A stretch of DNA of 64,000 nt, from NCBI RefSeq assembly GCF_048544455.1, contig NC_133531.1:63898099-63962098 (forward strand), given 5' to 3'. Source of the stretch: Silene latifolia (Eukaryota > Streptophyta > Magnoliopsida > Caryophyllales > Caryophyllaceae). Numbering within the stretch: the stretch's first letter is position 1; each line of letters opens with the position of its first letter. Below the pieces are notes generated by a model. It was not told where the DNA came from. It did not search any database and worked only from the letters and a program-made list of their open reading frames with translations. This document shows, in pieces, positions 19,988-33,295 of the stretch. The position numbers and the translations under genes are program-made.

Positions 19988-20144
19988 CTAGGATGAAAAC
20001 CCGAAAGGGCATCCTAGGAAAAAGTGGGAAAGTGACCGAGGCCGGAGTGAAAACCCGAAAGGGCACTCCGGGCAAAATGAAAAAAAGAGTGCGAGCCACG
20101 AGAGTAGAGGTGAGGAAAAGAGCTAAACCGAAAAGGTGGTTTAG
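19988..20144 (+). other. three-hairpin cluster with GAAA tips, unit 1
   Basis: Hairpin 1 pairs CTAGGATG (19988-19995) with CATCCTAG (20010-20017). Hairpin 2 pairs CCGGAGTG (20042-20049) with CACTCCGG (20064-20071). Both enclose the same AAAA-CCC-GAAA-GGG, itself a three-pair stem with a GNRA-type GAAA loop. Hairpin 3 pairs CTAAACCG (20123-20130) with TGGTTTAG (20137-20144), with one G-U that becomes G-C in units 3-6. Two different perfect stems around one shared tip argue for RNA folding. Function is unknown. Confidence 0.6.
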
Positions 20145-20300
20145 GATAAATGAGACAATTAGGAAAAATTGAAAAACTTGTTGACTCTTTGAATCCTTAA
20201 AGTCATGTCACATACATGAATACTTCCATTTGGAATGGTGACATAAGTGCTAGAGCCCTAGAAGGCCGGAAGGGTAGGATAGAAGTGTGTCAAGGCTAAG

Positions 20301-20312
20301 TGGGGGGGGGGG
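20301..20312. repeat. poly-G run, unit 1
   Basis: A G-only run in CTAAGTGG...TGTTTGATT varies in length among units and resembles the poly-C run in the LTR. Confidence 0.8.
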
Positions 20313-20876
20313 TGTTTGATTCCGAATCTTTAATTAGCGCTTGATACATTTGGCGAATGAAGAAGTGAGTTTTGTTGTTTCAATGAATGAATTGTGAAGT
20401 TTTGTTGAGGAAGTGTGTTGTTGGTATTGTTGCCATTTGAGATTTGTGGTAATACGATTATGGAGGAATTTGAGTTTGCCTAGTTGTTGAGCTAGGAGAT
20501 GCTATGATGAATATGGTGACCTTGTGTTGAACCAAGTGGAATGATAAAGGGGGAGTAATAAGGAGAATGTTAATGAGTTGTAAGTGAAAAGTGAAAGTTG
20601 AATTGGTGGATTTAGGAACACTCTTAGAAGAGAGAAGGTATAAGGAGGGCGCGTGAGTGAAGAGCGACTCTTTATGGAGGATTTGAGTCATTTATCTTAT
20701 TTAGGAACATATGGAGACGGAATAGTGACCATGAGGTAAAATGATGAGGGAGATATAAGTAGGATGAGGTATGAGAGAAGAGGGATGAATCGATTGAGCT
20801 TACCCATACTTATTTTGTGAGTCTTTTGTTGATTGATTGATTCTATAATAGTTTGCCCGGGACGAGCAAAGGCTTA

Positions 20877-20889
20877 AGTGTGGGGTATT
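20877..20889 (+). other. polypurine tract before array LTR 2
   Basis: AGTGTGGGGTATT directly precedes the LTR start, after GGGACGAGCAAAGG. The arrangement repeats before LTRs 3-7 and resembles the Athila PPT region at 5486. Confidence 0.7.
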
Positions 20890-22452
20890 TGATAGGCTCG
20901 TATTTTTACTATCTATTCAGCTTATTTTATGCATAATAAAGCGGCATTGGGACGTGGTTTCACATCATTTACGTCACATTTACCATATTCTTAATGCCGG
21001 GTAAGTAATGGAGTTTTGAGCAATGATTGGAAGCAAAGGCATGTCTTGAAGTCTACCATGGTACAAAATATCTACAAGCAAGAAGGAAGACTAGCTAAGA
21101 CATGAAGAGAAGTGAAATGATGAAGCAATTGAAGATTTAAAGCGTCGTTTGCATAAGGATCGACTTCAAATAGGTATATCTTGAGTTCTAGAGCTCGTAT
21201 CGATGCAAGGCCAAGTGGAGGTGAAAGCTTATGTTCTTAGCTTTCTAACGGTAGGTCACATGCCTCATTTGGTCAAGTAACGAGAGAGATATGACCTTCG
21301 GAAAAAAATGTTGTCCAGCAGAGAACTCGCACCGTGCGAAAGTTCTGCCCAGAAATTCGCACCGTGCGAAAAATCTAGGTTTGCGCAACTTTTGATACGG
21401 GTTTCCTTCTAAAGTAAAGCCCATTAATCTTCCGCATCTTAGGACTATAAATAGTTGAACACCATTAGGTTTTAGACATCTTATGCCACTTTAATTAATC
21501 AAGGTAATTTTGGGAATTATTCATCTTTGTTATTGGGTTTAGATCTAGCATGGAGAACTAATCTCCCTTTCTTAATCCGGCTCAAAGGTGTAATCTTTGG
21601 TTGTAAGACTCCTTAATCTTTCCTTAATTTTCATTATCATTGTTAATCCTTTGTGTTTATTGTTTGAATTTTGGAATCCTTGTTTATATTGAGTAATTAA
21701 GTGTGATTTCCTTGTTGCTTAATTAATCAAGCTCCTTAATTTATTGTTGTTGGGATTATTAAGTGTGATTTCCTTGTAATCTCATCTTTGCAACACCTTG
21801 TTATTATGCTAATGAATGTGATTTCTTCTTGGCTTAATTAGCAAGTAAAGGATTAACTTGTAATTAGGCATTAATCGTGATTTCATTGTGTCTAATTACT
21901 CCTATTGAATCTCTTGTGCTCATATCTTCTTGTTAATTTAACCAATGTATGTGATTTCTACTTGGTAGAATTGATAAGTTGGGTTATTTGATTAAGTGTG
22001 ATTTCCTTGTCATTTGGCCAATATTTAGGAGATTTAGAAGATTTATCTTCACAATAGGGTAATAATATATAATTAAAGGATTGATTTTGTGGTTTTATTA
22101 ACCAAAGTGTCTCACTTTATTGAGTCGGATTAAGTCTCTCTCAAATTTGATAAATTTCCATCTTAAAACTCACTTGTTTGATTACTTGTTGCTTACTCTT
22201 GTTTGAATTTCCTTTAATTGTCCATGAAAACCAAACCAAAACCCCCCCCTCCTCCTTTTTTACATATTTGTTGTTACTTTGTCACAATTGTTCTAATTGC
22301 TCTTTTAATTTCACTATTGCAAAACCCCCTTCTCTTGGGTTCGATCCCTTGCTTATTACTTTACTAGTTTAGAATTAGTGTTAATTAGTATGCTTTGTGG
22401 TATATAAATTGTTAATTTGGCCGTCTTAAATAACGACGTTTTAGGCGTGTCA
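20890..22452 (+). repeat. array LTR 2 (1563 bp)
   Basis: It shares the LTR 1 variants (ATGAAGAGAAGTG, CTTAGCTTTCTAACGG, CTAAAGTAAAGCCC). Its hairpin block is at 21689-22019. The poly-C run is short here. Confidence 0.93.
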
Positions 22453-22610
22453 AAATTTGGCGCCGTTGCCGGGGAAGGTAACGGTTTTGTTAGTGTTTTT
22501 AATTGTGTTTTTAGAGTAGTTGTGTGTTTTTGTGTGTTTTGTAGTGCAGCTAGTTTTTGTAAATATTAGGATTAATTTAACTAGTTTCTATTGCTCTCTT
22601 GTTTGGTTTA

Positions 22611-23129
22611 ATGGCTTCTCTTAATTTTCCTCAATTAGAATAATTTTACAAGTCTTCTTCTCTATGTTTTCTTGAGATATTTGAACCTATTAGTCAAACC
22701 ATTTATGAATTGTGTGGAGGTGACACTTTGGATGTTGCCTTAACTAATGGAATGGTTGGAGAAGATTTGGGGTATGTTTTGTCTTGTGATTTAGAGACAA
22801 CCTTACAAGATTTGGAGGCAAATCTACCCATGGAGGAATTGGAAGAAAACGAGAATATTGTGGTTCTTGAGGATGTTGGTTGTGACCCTTCTTTGGCTAA
22901 GAAGTTAGAGAGTATGAATTTTAAAGAGAATGTTAAGAGGGTAGAGAACATGATGATTGTTGAATTTTTGCCACACAAAGAAGAACCTCCCATAGTTTAC
23001 ATGAAAGAGCCACCCATTCTAGTTCCTAAAGAATCTCTTGTGTCCTTTCACTCTTACTTGGTTTTTACCAAGTCTAAACCTTCTTTTAAGGAGTCTTATC
23101 GTGACATTGGTTTGTTTTTTTTAACATGA
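22611..23129 (+). pseudogene. array ORF, unit 2
   Basis: It has the same arrangement as unit 1, with TAA at codon 11 and the remainder open to 23129. It differs from unit 1 by only a few bases, including one Asn-to-Lys change near the C-terminus (TKSKPS). Confidence 0.5.
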
Positions 23130-24139
23130 AAGCTCAAGGAACCACTTGTCTTATGCATATATTTTCATTGTGCATGCTTGGTATGTATTGACTTTCTATT
23201 ATTGTCACTTTTCTTGTTTCTGGGCTAACATGTTTGATAGGTTACTAAAACCATTAAGTTGCTCCCCTCTTGATCATTGATAGAAGAAGAAGCTTGAAAA
23301 GGCGTCGAGCAAACGACGGAAACCAAAAGCGCTTTACGGGAGGTAACCCGTACTCCTTCTTTAATGCTTTTATTAGTGTTTTTTCCTACTAGTGTTTGTA
23401 CTTGTGTGTAAAACTCAACTATTTGAGTAGTGAACACAAGGTGTTTGTGAAATGTTGCAAGTGATTTATTAAAATCTTTTGATAAGTTCTTGCTTGAGAG
23501 TAAAAAGTAGCATGCTTGACAATTCCACTAATGCTCCTTATCAAGCCTATTCAAGCTACCCTTGTACCTCATTATTCCCAATCTCACTTTTTGACACAAT
23601 CATTATCTACATACATCACCACTCTTCTTTGCCTAATTGTGTAAACACCTTATTTCCCTATCATTACCTCAATCATGTGAAATCACCTACAAAAGAATTC
23701 TCACTTTCACCCCCACAAATCAAACAATGAAAAAGAAGCAATCAAAAGTTCAAATATGGAGGAGTTTTGTTAGAAAAATAGTGAAGTATGTTGAGTTATC
23801 ATTTTGCCCATGATTTGTGCTAGGTACACCATGATAATACGAAGTTAAGTAGATGAAGAGGAGGATGTAAGGTGTGAATCTTTGAACTCATCATTGAGAG
23901 TCGAGGGTGTTTGGTGGTGTAAGTTAGTGAGCTTGTGAGATGGAGTTGAACTTGTTCTAATTTGAAGACAAAGAGGGTGCCTCAAGTCATTTCATTGAGA
24001 TTGATTGTGATGTTCACCTTCACTTTGGGGACAAAGTGTGGGGTGGACATGAGTTGGTAATATCTTATATTATATTTCATTCCATGCATTGCAAAAAAAA
24101 AAAGAAAAAAAAAAAAAAAAAAAAAAAAAAGAAAACCGG

Positions 24140-24296
24140 CTAGGATGAAAACCCGAAAGGGCATCCTAGGAAAAAGTGGGAAAGTGACCGAGGCCGGAGT
24201 GAAAACCCGAAAGGGCACTCCGGGCAAAATGAAAAAAAGAGTGCGAGCCACGAGAGTAGAGGTGAGGAAAAGAGCTAAACCGAAAAGGTGGTTTAG
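24140..24296 (+). other. three-hairpin cluster, unit 2
   Basis: Its stems are identical to unit 1, including the G-U closing pair in hairpin 3. It follows the longest A tract of units 1-3, which disrupts the frame upstream. Confidence 0.55.
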
Positions 24297-25035
24297 GATA
24301 AATGAGACAATTAGGAAAAATTGAAAAACTTGTTGACTCTTTGAATCCTTAAAGTCATGTCACATACATGAATACTTCCATTTGGAATGGTGACATAAGT
24401 GCTAGAGCCCTAGAAGGCCGGAAGGGTAGGATAGAAGTGTGTCAAGGCTAAGTGGGGGGTGTTTGATTCGAATCTTTAATTAGCGCTTGATACATTTGGC
24501 GAATGAAGAAGTGAGTTTTGTTGTTTCAATGAATGAATTGTGAAGTTTTGTTGAGGAAGTGTGTTGTTGGTATTGTTGCCATTTGAGATTTGTGGTAATA
24601 CGATTATGGAGGAATTTGAGTTTGCCTAGTTGTTGAGCTAGGAGATGCTATGATGAATATGGTGACCTTGTGTTGAACCAAGTGGAATGATAAAGGGGGA
24701 GTAATAAGGAGAATGTTGATGAGTTGTAAGTGAAAAGTGAAAGTTGAATTGGTGGATTTAGGAACACTCTTAGAAGAGGGAAGGTATAAGGAGGGCGCGT
24801 GAGTGAAGAGCGACTCTTTATGGAGGATTTGAGTCATTTATCTTATTTAGGAACATATGGAGACGGAATAGTGACCATGAGGTAAAATGATGAGGGAGAT
24901 ATAAGTAGGATGAGGTATGAGAGAAGAGGGATGAATCGATTGAGCTTACCCATACTTATTTTGTGAGTCTTTTGTTGATTGATTGATTCTATAATAGTTT
25001 GCCCGGGACGAGCAAAGGCTTAAGTGTGGGGTATT

Positions 25036-26593
25036 TGATAGGCTCGTATTTTTACTATCTATTTAGCTTATTTTATGCATAATAAAGCGGCATTGGGACG
25101 TGGTTTCACATGATTTACGTCACATTTACCATATTCTTAATGTCGGGTAAGTAATGGAGTTTTGAGCAATGATCGGAAGCAAAGGCATGTCTTGAAGTCT
25201 ACTATGGTACAAAATATCTACAAGCAGGAAGGAAGAATAGCTAAGACATGAAGAAGTGAAATGATGAAACAATTGAAGATTTGAAGCGTCGTTTGCATAA
25301 GGATCGACTTCAAATAGGTATATCTTGAGTTTTAGAGCTTGTATCGATGCAAGGCCAAGTGGAGGTGAAAGCTTATGTTCTTAGTTTCTAACGGTAGGTC
25401 ACATGCCTCATTTGGTCAAGTAACGAGAGATATATGACCTTCGGAAAAAAATGTTGTCCAGCAGAGAACTCGCACCGTGCGAAATTTCTGCCCAGAAATT
25501 CGCACCGTGCGAAAAATCTAGGTTTCCGCAACTTTTGATACGGGTTTCCTTCTAACGTAAAGCCCATTAATCTTCCGCATCTTAGGACTATAAATAGTTT
25601 AACACTATTAGGTTTTAGACATCTTATGCCACTTTAATTAATCAAGGTAATTTTGGGAATTATTCATCTTTGTTATTGGGTTTAGATCTAGCATGGAGAA
25701 CTAATCTCCCTTTCTTAATCCGGCTCAAAGGTGTAATCTTTGGTTGTAAGACTCCTTAATCTTTCCTTAATTTTCATTATCATTGTTAATCCTTTGTGTT
25801 TATTGTTTGAATTTTGGAATCCTTGTTTATATTGAGTAATTAAGTGTGATATCCTTGTTGCTTAATTAATCAAGCTCCTTAATTTATTGTTGTTGGGATT
25901 ATTAAGTGTGATTTCCTTGTAATCTCATCTTTGCAACACCTTGTTATTATGCTAATGAATGTGATTTCTTCTTGGCTTAATTAGCAAGTAAAGGATTAAC
26001 TTGTTTTTAGGCATTAATCGTGATTTCATTGTGTCTAATTACCCTTATTGAATCTCTTGTGCTCATATCTTCTTGTTAATTTAACCAATGTATGTGATTT
26101 CTACTTGGTAGAATTGATAAGTTGGGTTATTTGATTAAGTGTGATTTCCTTGTCATTTGGCCAATATTTAGGAGATTTAGAAGATTTATCTTCACAATAG
26201 GGTGATAATATATAATTAAAGGATTGATTTTGTGGTTTTATTAACCAAAGTGTTTCACTTTATTGAGTCGGATTAAGTCTCTCTCAAATTTGATAAATTT
26301 CCATCTTAAAACTCACTTGTTTGATTACTTGTTGCTTACTCTTGTTTGAATTTCCTTTAATTGTCCTTGAAAACCAAACCAAATACCCCCCCCCCCCTTT
26401 TTACATATTTGTTGTTACTTTGTCACAATTGTTCTAATTGCTCTTTTAATTTCACTATTGCAAAACTCTCTTCTCTTGGGTTCGATCCCTTGCTTATTAC
26501 TTTACTAGTTTAGAATTAGTGTTAATTAGTATGCTTTGTGGTATATAAATTGTTAATTTGACCGTCTTAAATAGCGACGTTTTAGGCGTGTCA
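25036..26593 (+). repeat. array LTR 3 (1558 bp)
   Basis: First LTR of the second variant group (GTTTAACACTATTAGG, CTTAGTTTCTAACGG, AACGAGAGATATATG). Its hairpin block is at 25832-26162. The fourth stem is damaged here because TTGTAATTAG reads TTGTTTTTAG. Confidence 0.93.
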
Positions 26594-26751
26594 AATTTTG
26601 GCGCCGTTGCCGGGGAAGGTAACGGTTTTGTTAGTGTTTTTAATTGTGTTTTTAGAGTAGTTGTGTGTTTTTGTGTGTTTTGTAGTGTAGCTAGTTTTTT
26701 TAAATATTAGGATTAATTTAACTAGTTTCTATTGCTCTCTTGTTTGGTTTA

Positions 26752-27171
26752 ATGGCTTCTCTTAATTTTCCTCAATTAGAATAATTTTACAAGTCTTATT
26801 CTCTATGTTTTCTTGAGATATTTGAACCTATTATTCAAACCATTTATGAATTGTGTGGAGGTGACACTTTGGATGTTGCCTTAACTAATGGAATGGTTGG
26901 AGAATATTTGGGGTATGTTTTGTCTTGTGATTTAGAGACAACCTTACAAGATTTGGAGGCAAATCTACCCATGGAGGAATTGGAAGAAAACGAGAATATT
27001 GTGGTTCTTGAGGATGTTGGTTGTGACCCTTCTTTGGCTAAGAAGTTAGAGAGTATGAATTTTAAAGAGAATGTTAAGAGGGTAGAGAACATGATGATTG
27101 TTGAATTTTTTTCCACACAAAGAAGAACCTCCTATAGTTTACAAGAAAGAGCCACCCATTCTAGTTCCTAA
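26752..27171 (+). pseudogene. array ORF, unit 3 (additional frameshift)
   Basis: TAA at codon 11 as elsewhere. An extra T in the T run near 27107-27113 shifts the frame, so the ORF ends early at 27171. It also has an Asp-to-Tyr change (GEYLGY). Confidence 0.5.
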
Positions 27172-28270
27172 AGAATCTCTTGTGTCCTTTCACTCTTACT
27201 TGGTTTTTACCAAGTCTAACTCTTCTTTTAAGGAGTCTTATCGTGACATTAGTTTGTTTTTTTAACATGAAAGCTCAAGGAACCACTTGTCTTATGCATA
27301 TATTTTCATTGTGCATGCTTGGTATGTATTGACTTTCTATTATTGTCACTTTTCATGTTTGGGGGCTAACATGTTTGATAGGTTACTAAGAGCATTAAGT
27401 TGCTCCCCTCTCGATCATTGATAGAAGAAGAAGCTTGAAAAGGCGTCGAGCAAACGACGGAAACCAAAAGCGCTTTACGGGAGGTAACCCGTACTCCTTC
27501 TTTAATGCTTTTATTAGTTTTTTTTCCTACTAGTGTTTGTACTTGTGTGTAAAACTCAACTATTTGAGTAGTGAACACAAGGTGTTTGTGAAATGTTGCA
27601 AGTGATTTATTAAAATCTTTTGATAAGTTCTTGCTTGAGAGTAAAAAGTAGCATGCTTGACAATTCCACTAATGCTCCTTATCAAGCCTATTCAAGCTAC
27701 CCTTGTGCCTCATTATTCACAATCTCACTTTTTGACACAATCACTATCTACATACATCACCACTCTTCTTTGCCTAATTGTGTAAACACCTTATTTCCCT
27801 ATCATTACCTCAATCATGTGGAATCACCTACAAAAGAATTCTCACTTTCACCCCCACAAATCAAACAATGAAAAAGAAGCAATCAAAAGTTCAAATATGG
27901 AGGAGTTTTGTTAGAAAAATAGTGAAGTATGTTGAGTTATCATTTTGCCCATGATTTGTGCTAGGTACACCATGATAATACGAAGTTAAGTAGATGAAGA
28001 GGAGGATGTAAGGTGTGAATCTTTGAACTCATCATTGAGAGTCGAGGGTGTTTGGTGGTGTAAGTTAGTGAGCTTGTGAGATGGAGTTGAACTTGTTCTA
28101 ATTTGAAGACAAAGAGGGTGCCTCAAGTCATTTCATTGAGGTTGATTGTGATGTTCACCTTCACTTTGGGGACAAAGTGTGGGGTGGACATGAGTTGGTA
28201 ATATCTTGTAATATATTTCATTCCATGCATTGCAAAAAAAAAAAAAAAAGAAAAAAAAAAAGAAAACTGG

Positions 28271-28427
28271 CTAGGATGAAAACCCGAAAGGGCATCCTAG
28301 GAAAAAGTGGGAAAGTGGCCGAGGCCGGAGTGAAAACCCGAAAGGGCACTCCGGGCAAAATGAAAAAAAGAGTGCGAGCCACGAGAGTAGAGGTGAGGAA
28401 AAGAGCTAAACCGAAAAGGCGGTTTAG
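28271..28427 (+). other. three-hairpin cluster, unit 3
   Basis: Hairpins 1 and 2 are intact. Hairpin 3 now closes with a G-C pair (CGGTTTAG) instead of G-U. Confidence 0.55.
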
Positions 28428-29159
28428 GATAAATGAGACAATTAGGAAAAATTGAAAAACTTGTTGACTCTTTGAAGCCTTAAAGTCATGTTACATACAT
28501 GAATACTTCCATTTGGAATGGTGACATAAGTGCTAGAGCTCTAGAAGGCCGGAAGGGTAGGATAGAAGTGTGTCAAGGCTAAGTGGGGGGGGGGGGTGTT
28601 TGATTCCGAATATTTAATTAGCGCTTGATACATTTGGCGAATGAAGAAGTGAGTTTTGTTGTTTCAATGAATGAATTGTGAAGTTTTGTTGAGGAAGTGT
28701 GTTGTTGGCATTGTTGCCATTTGAGATTTGTGGTAATACGATTATGGAGGAATTTGAGTTTGCCTAGTTGTTGAGCTAGGAGATGCTATGATGAATATGG
28801 TGACCTTGTGTTGAACCAAGTGGAATGATAAAGGGGGAGTAATAAGGAGAATGTTGATGAGTTGTAAGTGAAAAGTGAAAGTTGAATTGGTGGATTTAGG
28901 AACACTCTTAGAAGAGAGAAGGTATAAGGAGGGCGCGTGAGTGAAGAGCGACTCTTTATGGAGGATTTGAGTCATTTATCTTATTGAGGAACATATGGAG
29001 ACGGAATAGTGACCATGAGGTAAAATGATGAGGGAGATATAAGTAGGATGAGGTATGAATCGATTGAGCTTACCCATACTTATTTTGTGAGTCTTTTGTT
29101 GATTGATTGATTCTATAATAGTTTGCCCGGGACGAGCAAAGGCTTAAGTGTGGGGTATT

Positions 29160-30722
29160 TGATAGGCTCGTATTTTTACTATCTATTTAGCTTATTTTAT
29201 GCATAATAAAGCGGCATTGGGACGTGGTTTCACATGATTTACGTCACATTTACCATATTCTTAATGCCGGGTAAGTAATGGAGTTTTGAGCAATGATCGG
29301 AAGCAAAGGCATGTCTTGAAGTCTACCTGGTACAAAATATCTACAAGCAGGAAGGAAGACTAGCTAAGACATGAAGAAGTGAAATGATGAAACAATTGAA
29401 GATTTGAAGCGTCGTTTGCATAAGGATCGACTTCAAATTGGTATATCTTGAGTTTTAGAGCTCGTATCGATGCAAGGCCAAGTTGAGGTGAAAGCTTATG
29501 TTCTTAGTTTCTAACGGTAGGTCACATGCCTCATTTGGTCAAGTAACGAGAGATATATGACCTTCGGAAAAAAATGTTGTCCAGCAGAGAACTCGCACCG
29601 TGCGAAATTTCTGCCCAGAAATTCGCACCGTGCGAAAAATCTAGGTTTCCGCAACTTTTGATACGGGTTTCCTTCTAACGTAAAGCCCATTAATCTTCCG
29701 CATCTTAGGACTATAAATAGTTTAACACTATTAGGTTTTAGACATCTTATGCCACTTTAATTAATCAAGGTAATTTTGGGAATTATTCATCTTTGTTATT
29801 GGGTTTAGATCTAGCATGGAGAACTAATCTCCCTTTCTTAATCCGGCTCAAAGGTGTAATCTTTGGTTGTAAGACTCCTTAATCTTTCCTTAATTTTCAT
29901 TATCATTGTTAATCCTTTGTGTTTATTGTTTGAATTTTGGAATCCTTGTTTATATTGAGAAATTAAGTGTGATTTCCTTGTTGCTTAATTAATCAAGCTC
30001 CTTAATTTATTGTTGTTGGGATTATTAAGTGTGATTTCCTTGTAATCTCATCTTTGCAACACCTTGTTATTATGCTAATGAATATGATTTCTTCTTGGCT
30101 TAATTAGCAAGTAAAGGATTAACTTGTAATTAGGCATTAATCGTGATTTCATTGTGTCTAATTACCCTTATTGAATATCTTGTGCTCATATCTTCTTGTT
30201 AATTTAACCAATGTATGTGATTTCTACTTGGTAGAATTGATAAGTTGGGTTATTTGATTAAGTGTGATTTCCTTGTCATTTGGCCAATATTTAGGAGATT
30301 TAGAAGATTTATCTTCACAATAGGGTGATAATATATAATTAAAGGATTGATTTTGTGGTTTTATTAACCAAAGTGTCTCACTTTATTGAGTCGGATTAAG
30401 TCTCTCTCAAATTTGATAAATTTCCATCTTAAAACTCACTTGTTTGATTACTTGTTGCTTACTCTTGTTTGAATTTCCATTAATTGTCCTTGAAAACCAA
30501 ACCAAATACCCCCCCCCCCCCTCCTTTTTTTACATATTTGTTGTTACTTTGTTACAATTGTTCTAATTGCTCTTTTAATTTCACTATTGCAAAACTCCCT
30601 TCTCTTGGGTTCGATCCCTTGCTTATTACTTTACTAGTTTAGAATTAGTGTTAATTAGTATGCTTTGTGGTATATAAATTGTTAATTTGGCCGTCTTAAA
30701 TAGCGACGTTTTAGGCGTGTCA
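29160..30722 (+). repeat. array LTR 4 (1563 bp)
   Basis: Member of the second variant group. Its hairpin block is at 29955-30285. The third loop reads ATGATTTC rather than GTGATTTC. Confidence 0.93.
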
Positions 30723-30880
30723 AATTTTGGCGCCGTTGCCGGGGAAGGTAACGGTTTTGTTAGTGTTTTTAATTGTGTTTTTAGAGTAGTTGTGTGTTTT
30801 TGTGTGTTTTGTAGTGTAGCTAGTTTTTTTAAATATTAGGATTAATTTAACTAGTTTCTATTGCTCTCTTGTTTGGTTTA

Positions 30881-31393
30881 ATGGCTTCTCTTAATTTTCC
30901 TCAATTAGAATAATTTTACAAGTCTTATTCTCTATGTTTTCTTGAGATATTTGAACCTATTATTCAAACCATTTATGAATTGTGTGGAGGTGACACTTTG
31001 GATGTTGCCTTAACTAATGGAATGGTTGGAGAAGATTTGGGGTATGTTTTGTCTTGTGATTTAGAGACAACCTTACAAGATTTGGAGGCAAATCTACCCA
31101 TGGAGGAATTGGAAGAAAACGAGAATATTGTGGTTCTTGAGGATGTTGGTTGTGACCCTTCTTTGGCTAAGAAGTTAGAGAGTATGAATTTTAAAGAGAA
31201 TGTTAAGAGGGTAGAGAACATGATGATTGTTGAATTTTTTCCACACAAAGAAGAACCTCCCATAGTTTACAAGAAAGAGCCACCCATTCTAGTTCCTAAA
31301 GAATCTCTTGTGTCCTTTCACTCTTACTTGGTTTTTACCAAGTCTAACTCTTCTTTTAAGGAGTCTTATCGTGACATTAGTTTGTTTTTTTAA
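30881..31393 (+). pseudogene. array ORF, unit 4
   Basis: TAA at codon 11, then open to 31393, two codons shorter at the end than units 1-2 because the terminal T run is shorter. Confidence 0.5.
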
Positions 31394-32392
31394 CATGAAA
31401 GCTCAAGGAACCACTTGTCTTATGCATATATTTTCATTGTGCATGCTTGGTATGTATTGACTTTCTATTATTGTCACTTTTCTTGTTTGGGGGCTAACAT
31501 GTTTGATAGGTTACTAAGAGCATTAAGTTTCTCCCCTCTTGATCATTGATAGAAGAAGAAGCTTGAAAAGGCGTCGAGCAAACGACAGAAACCAAAAGCG
31601 CTTTACGGGAGGTAACCTGTACTCCTTCTTTAATGCTTTTATTAGTTTTTTTTCCTACTAGTGTTTGTACTTGTGTGTAAAACTCAACTATTTGAGTAGT
31701 GAACACAAGGTGTTTGTGAAATGTTGCAAGTGATTTATTAAAATCTTTTGATAAGTTCTTGCTTGAGAGTAAAAAGTAGCATGCTTGACAATTCCACTAA
31801 TGCTCCTTATCAAGCCTATTCAAGCTACCCTTGTGCCTCATTATTCACAATCTCACTTTTTGACACAATCACTATCTACATACATCACCACTCTTCTTTG
31901 CCTAATTGTGTAAACACCTTATTTCCCTATCATTACCTCAATCATGTGGAATCACCTACAAAAGAATTCTCACTTTCACCCCCACAAATCAAACAATGAA
32001 AAAGAAGCAATCAAAAGTTCAAATATGGAGGAGTTTTGTTAGAAAAATAGTGAAGTATGTTGAGTTATCATTTTGCCCATGATTTTTGCTAGGTATACCA
32101 TGATAATACGAAGTTAAGTAGATGAAGAGGAGGATGTAAGGTGTGAATCTTTGAACTCATCATTGAGAGTCGAGGGTGTTTGGTGGTGTAAGTTAGTGAG
32201 CTTGTGAGATGGAGTTGAACTTGTTCTAATTTGAAGACAAAGAGGGTGCCTCAAGTCATTTCATTGTGGTTGATTGTGATGTTCACCTTCACTTTGGGGA
32301 CAAAGTGTGGGGTGGACATGAGTTGATAATATCTTGTATTATATTTCATTCCATGCATTGCAAAAAAAAAAAAAAAAAAAAAAGAAAACTGG

Positions 32393-32549
32393 CTAGCATG
32401 AAAACCCGAAAGGGCATCCTAGGAAAAAGTGGGAAAGTGGCCGAGGCCGGAGTGAAAACCCGAAAGGGCACTCCGGGCAAAATGAAAAAAAGAGTGCGAG
32501 CCACGAGAGTAGAGGTGAGGAAAAGAGCTAAACCGAAAAGGCGGTTTAG
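32393..32549 (+). other. three-hairpin cluster, unit 4
   Basis: The first arm reads CTAGCATG, so stem 1 has one mismatch against CATCCTAG. Hairpins 2 and 3 are intact. Confidence 0.5.
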
Positions 32550-33295
32550 GATAAATGAGACAATTAGGAAAAATTGAAAAACTTGTTGACTCTTTGAAGC
32601 CTTAAAGTCATGACACATACATGAATACTTCCATTTGGAATGGTGACATAAGTGCTAGAGCTCTAGAAGGTCGGAAGGGTAGGATAGAAGTGTGTCAAGG
32701 CTAAGTGGGGGGGGTGGGTGTTTGATTCCGAATATTTAATTAGCGCTTGATACATTTGGCGAATGAAGAAGTGAGTTTTGTTGTTTCAATGAATGAATTG
32801 TGAAGTTTTGTTGAGGAAGTGTGTTGTTGGTATTGTTGCCATTTGAGATTTGTGGTAATACGATTATGGAGGAATTTGAGTTTGCCTAGTTGTTGAGCTA
32901 GGAGATGCTATGATGAATATGGTGACCTTGTGTTGAACCAAGTGGAATGATAAAGGGGGAGTAATAAGGAGAATGTTGATGAGTTGTAAGTGAAAAGTGA
33001 AAGTTGAATTGGTGGATTTAGGAACACTCTTAGAAGAGGGAAGGTATAAGGAGGGCGCGTGAGTGAAGAGCGACTCTTTATGGAGGATTTGAGTCATTTA
33101 TATTATTGAGGAACATATGGAGACGGAATAGTGACCATGAGGTAAAATGATGAGGGAGATATAAGTAGGATGAGGTATGAGAGAAGAGGGATGAATCGAT
33201 TGAGCTTACCCATACTTATTTTGTGAGTCTTTTGTTGATTGATTGATTCTATAATAGTTTGCCCGGGACGAGCAAAGGCTTAAGTGTGGGGTATT

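Noticed and set aside
19897-20172. Basic Lys/Arg-rich ORF with KTRKG repeats
   Set aside because: It depends on reading through a poly-A run whose length differs in every unit. In unit 2 the frame is lost. Hairpin structure explains the repeated words better.
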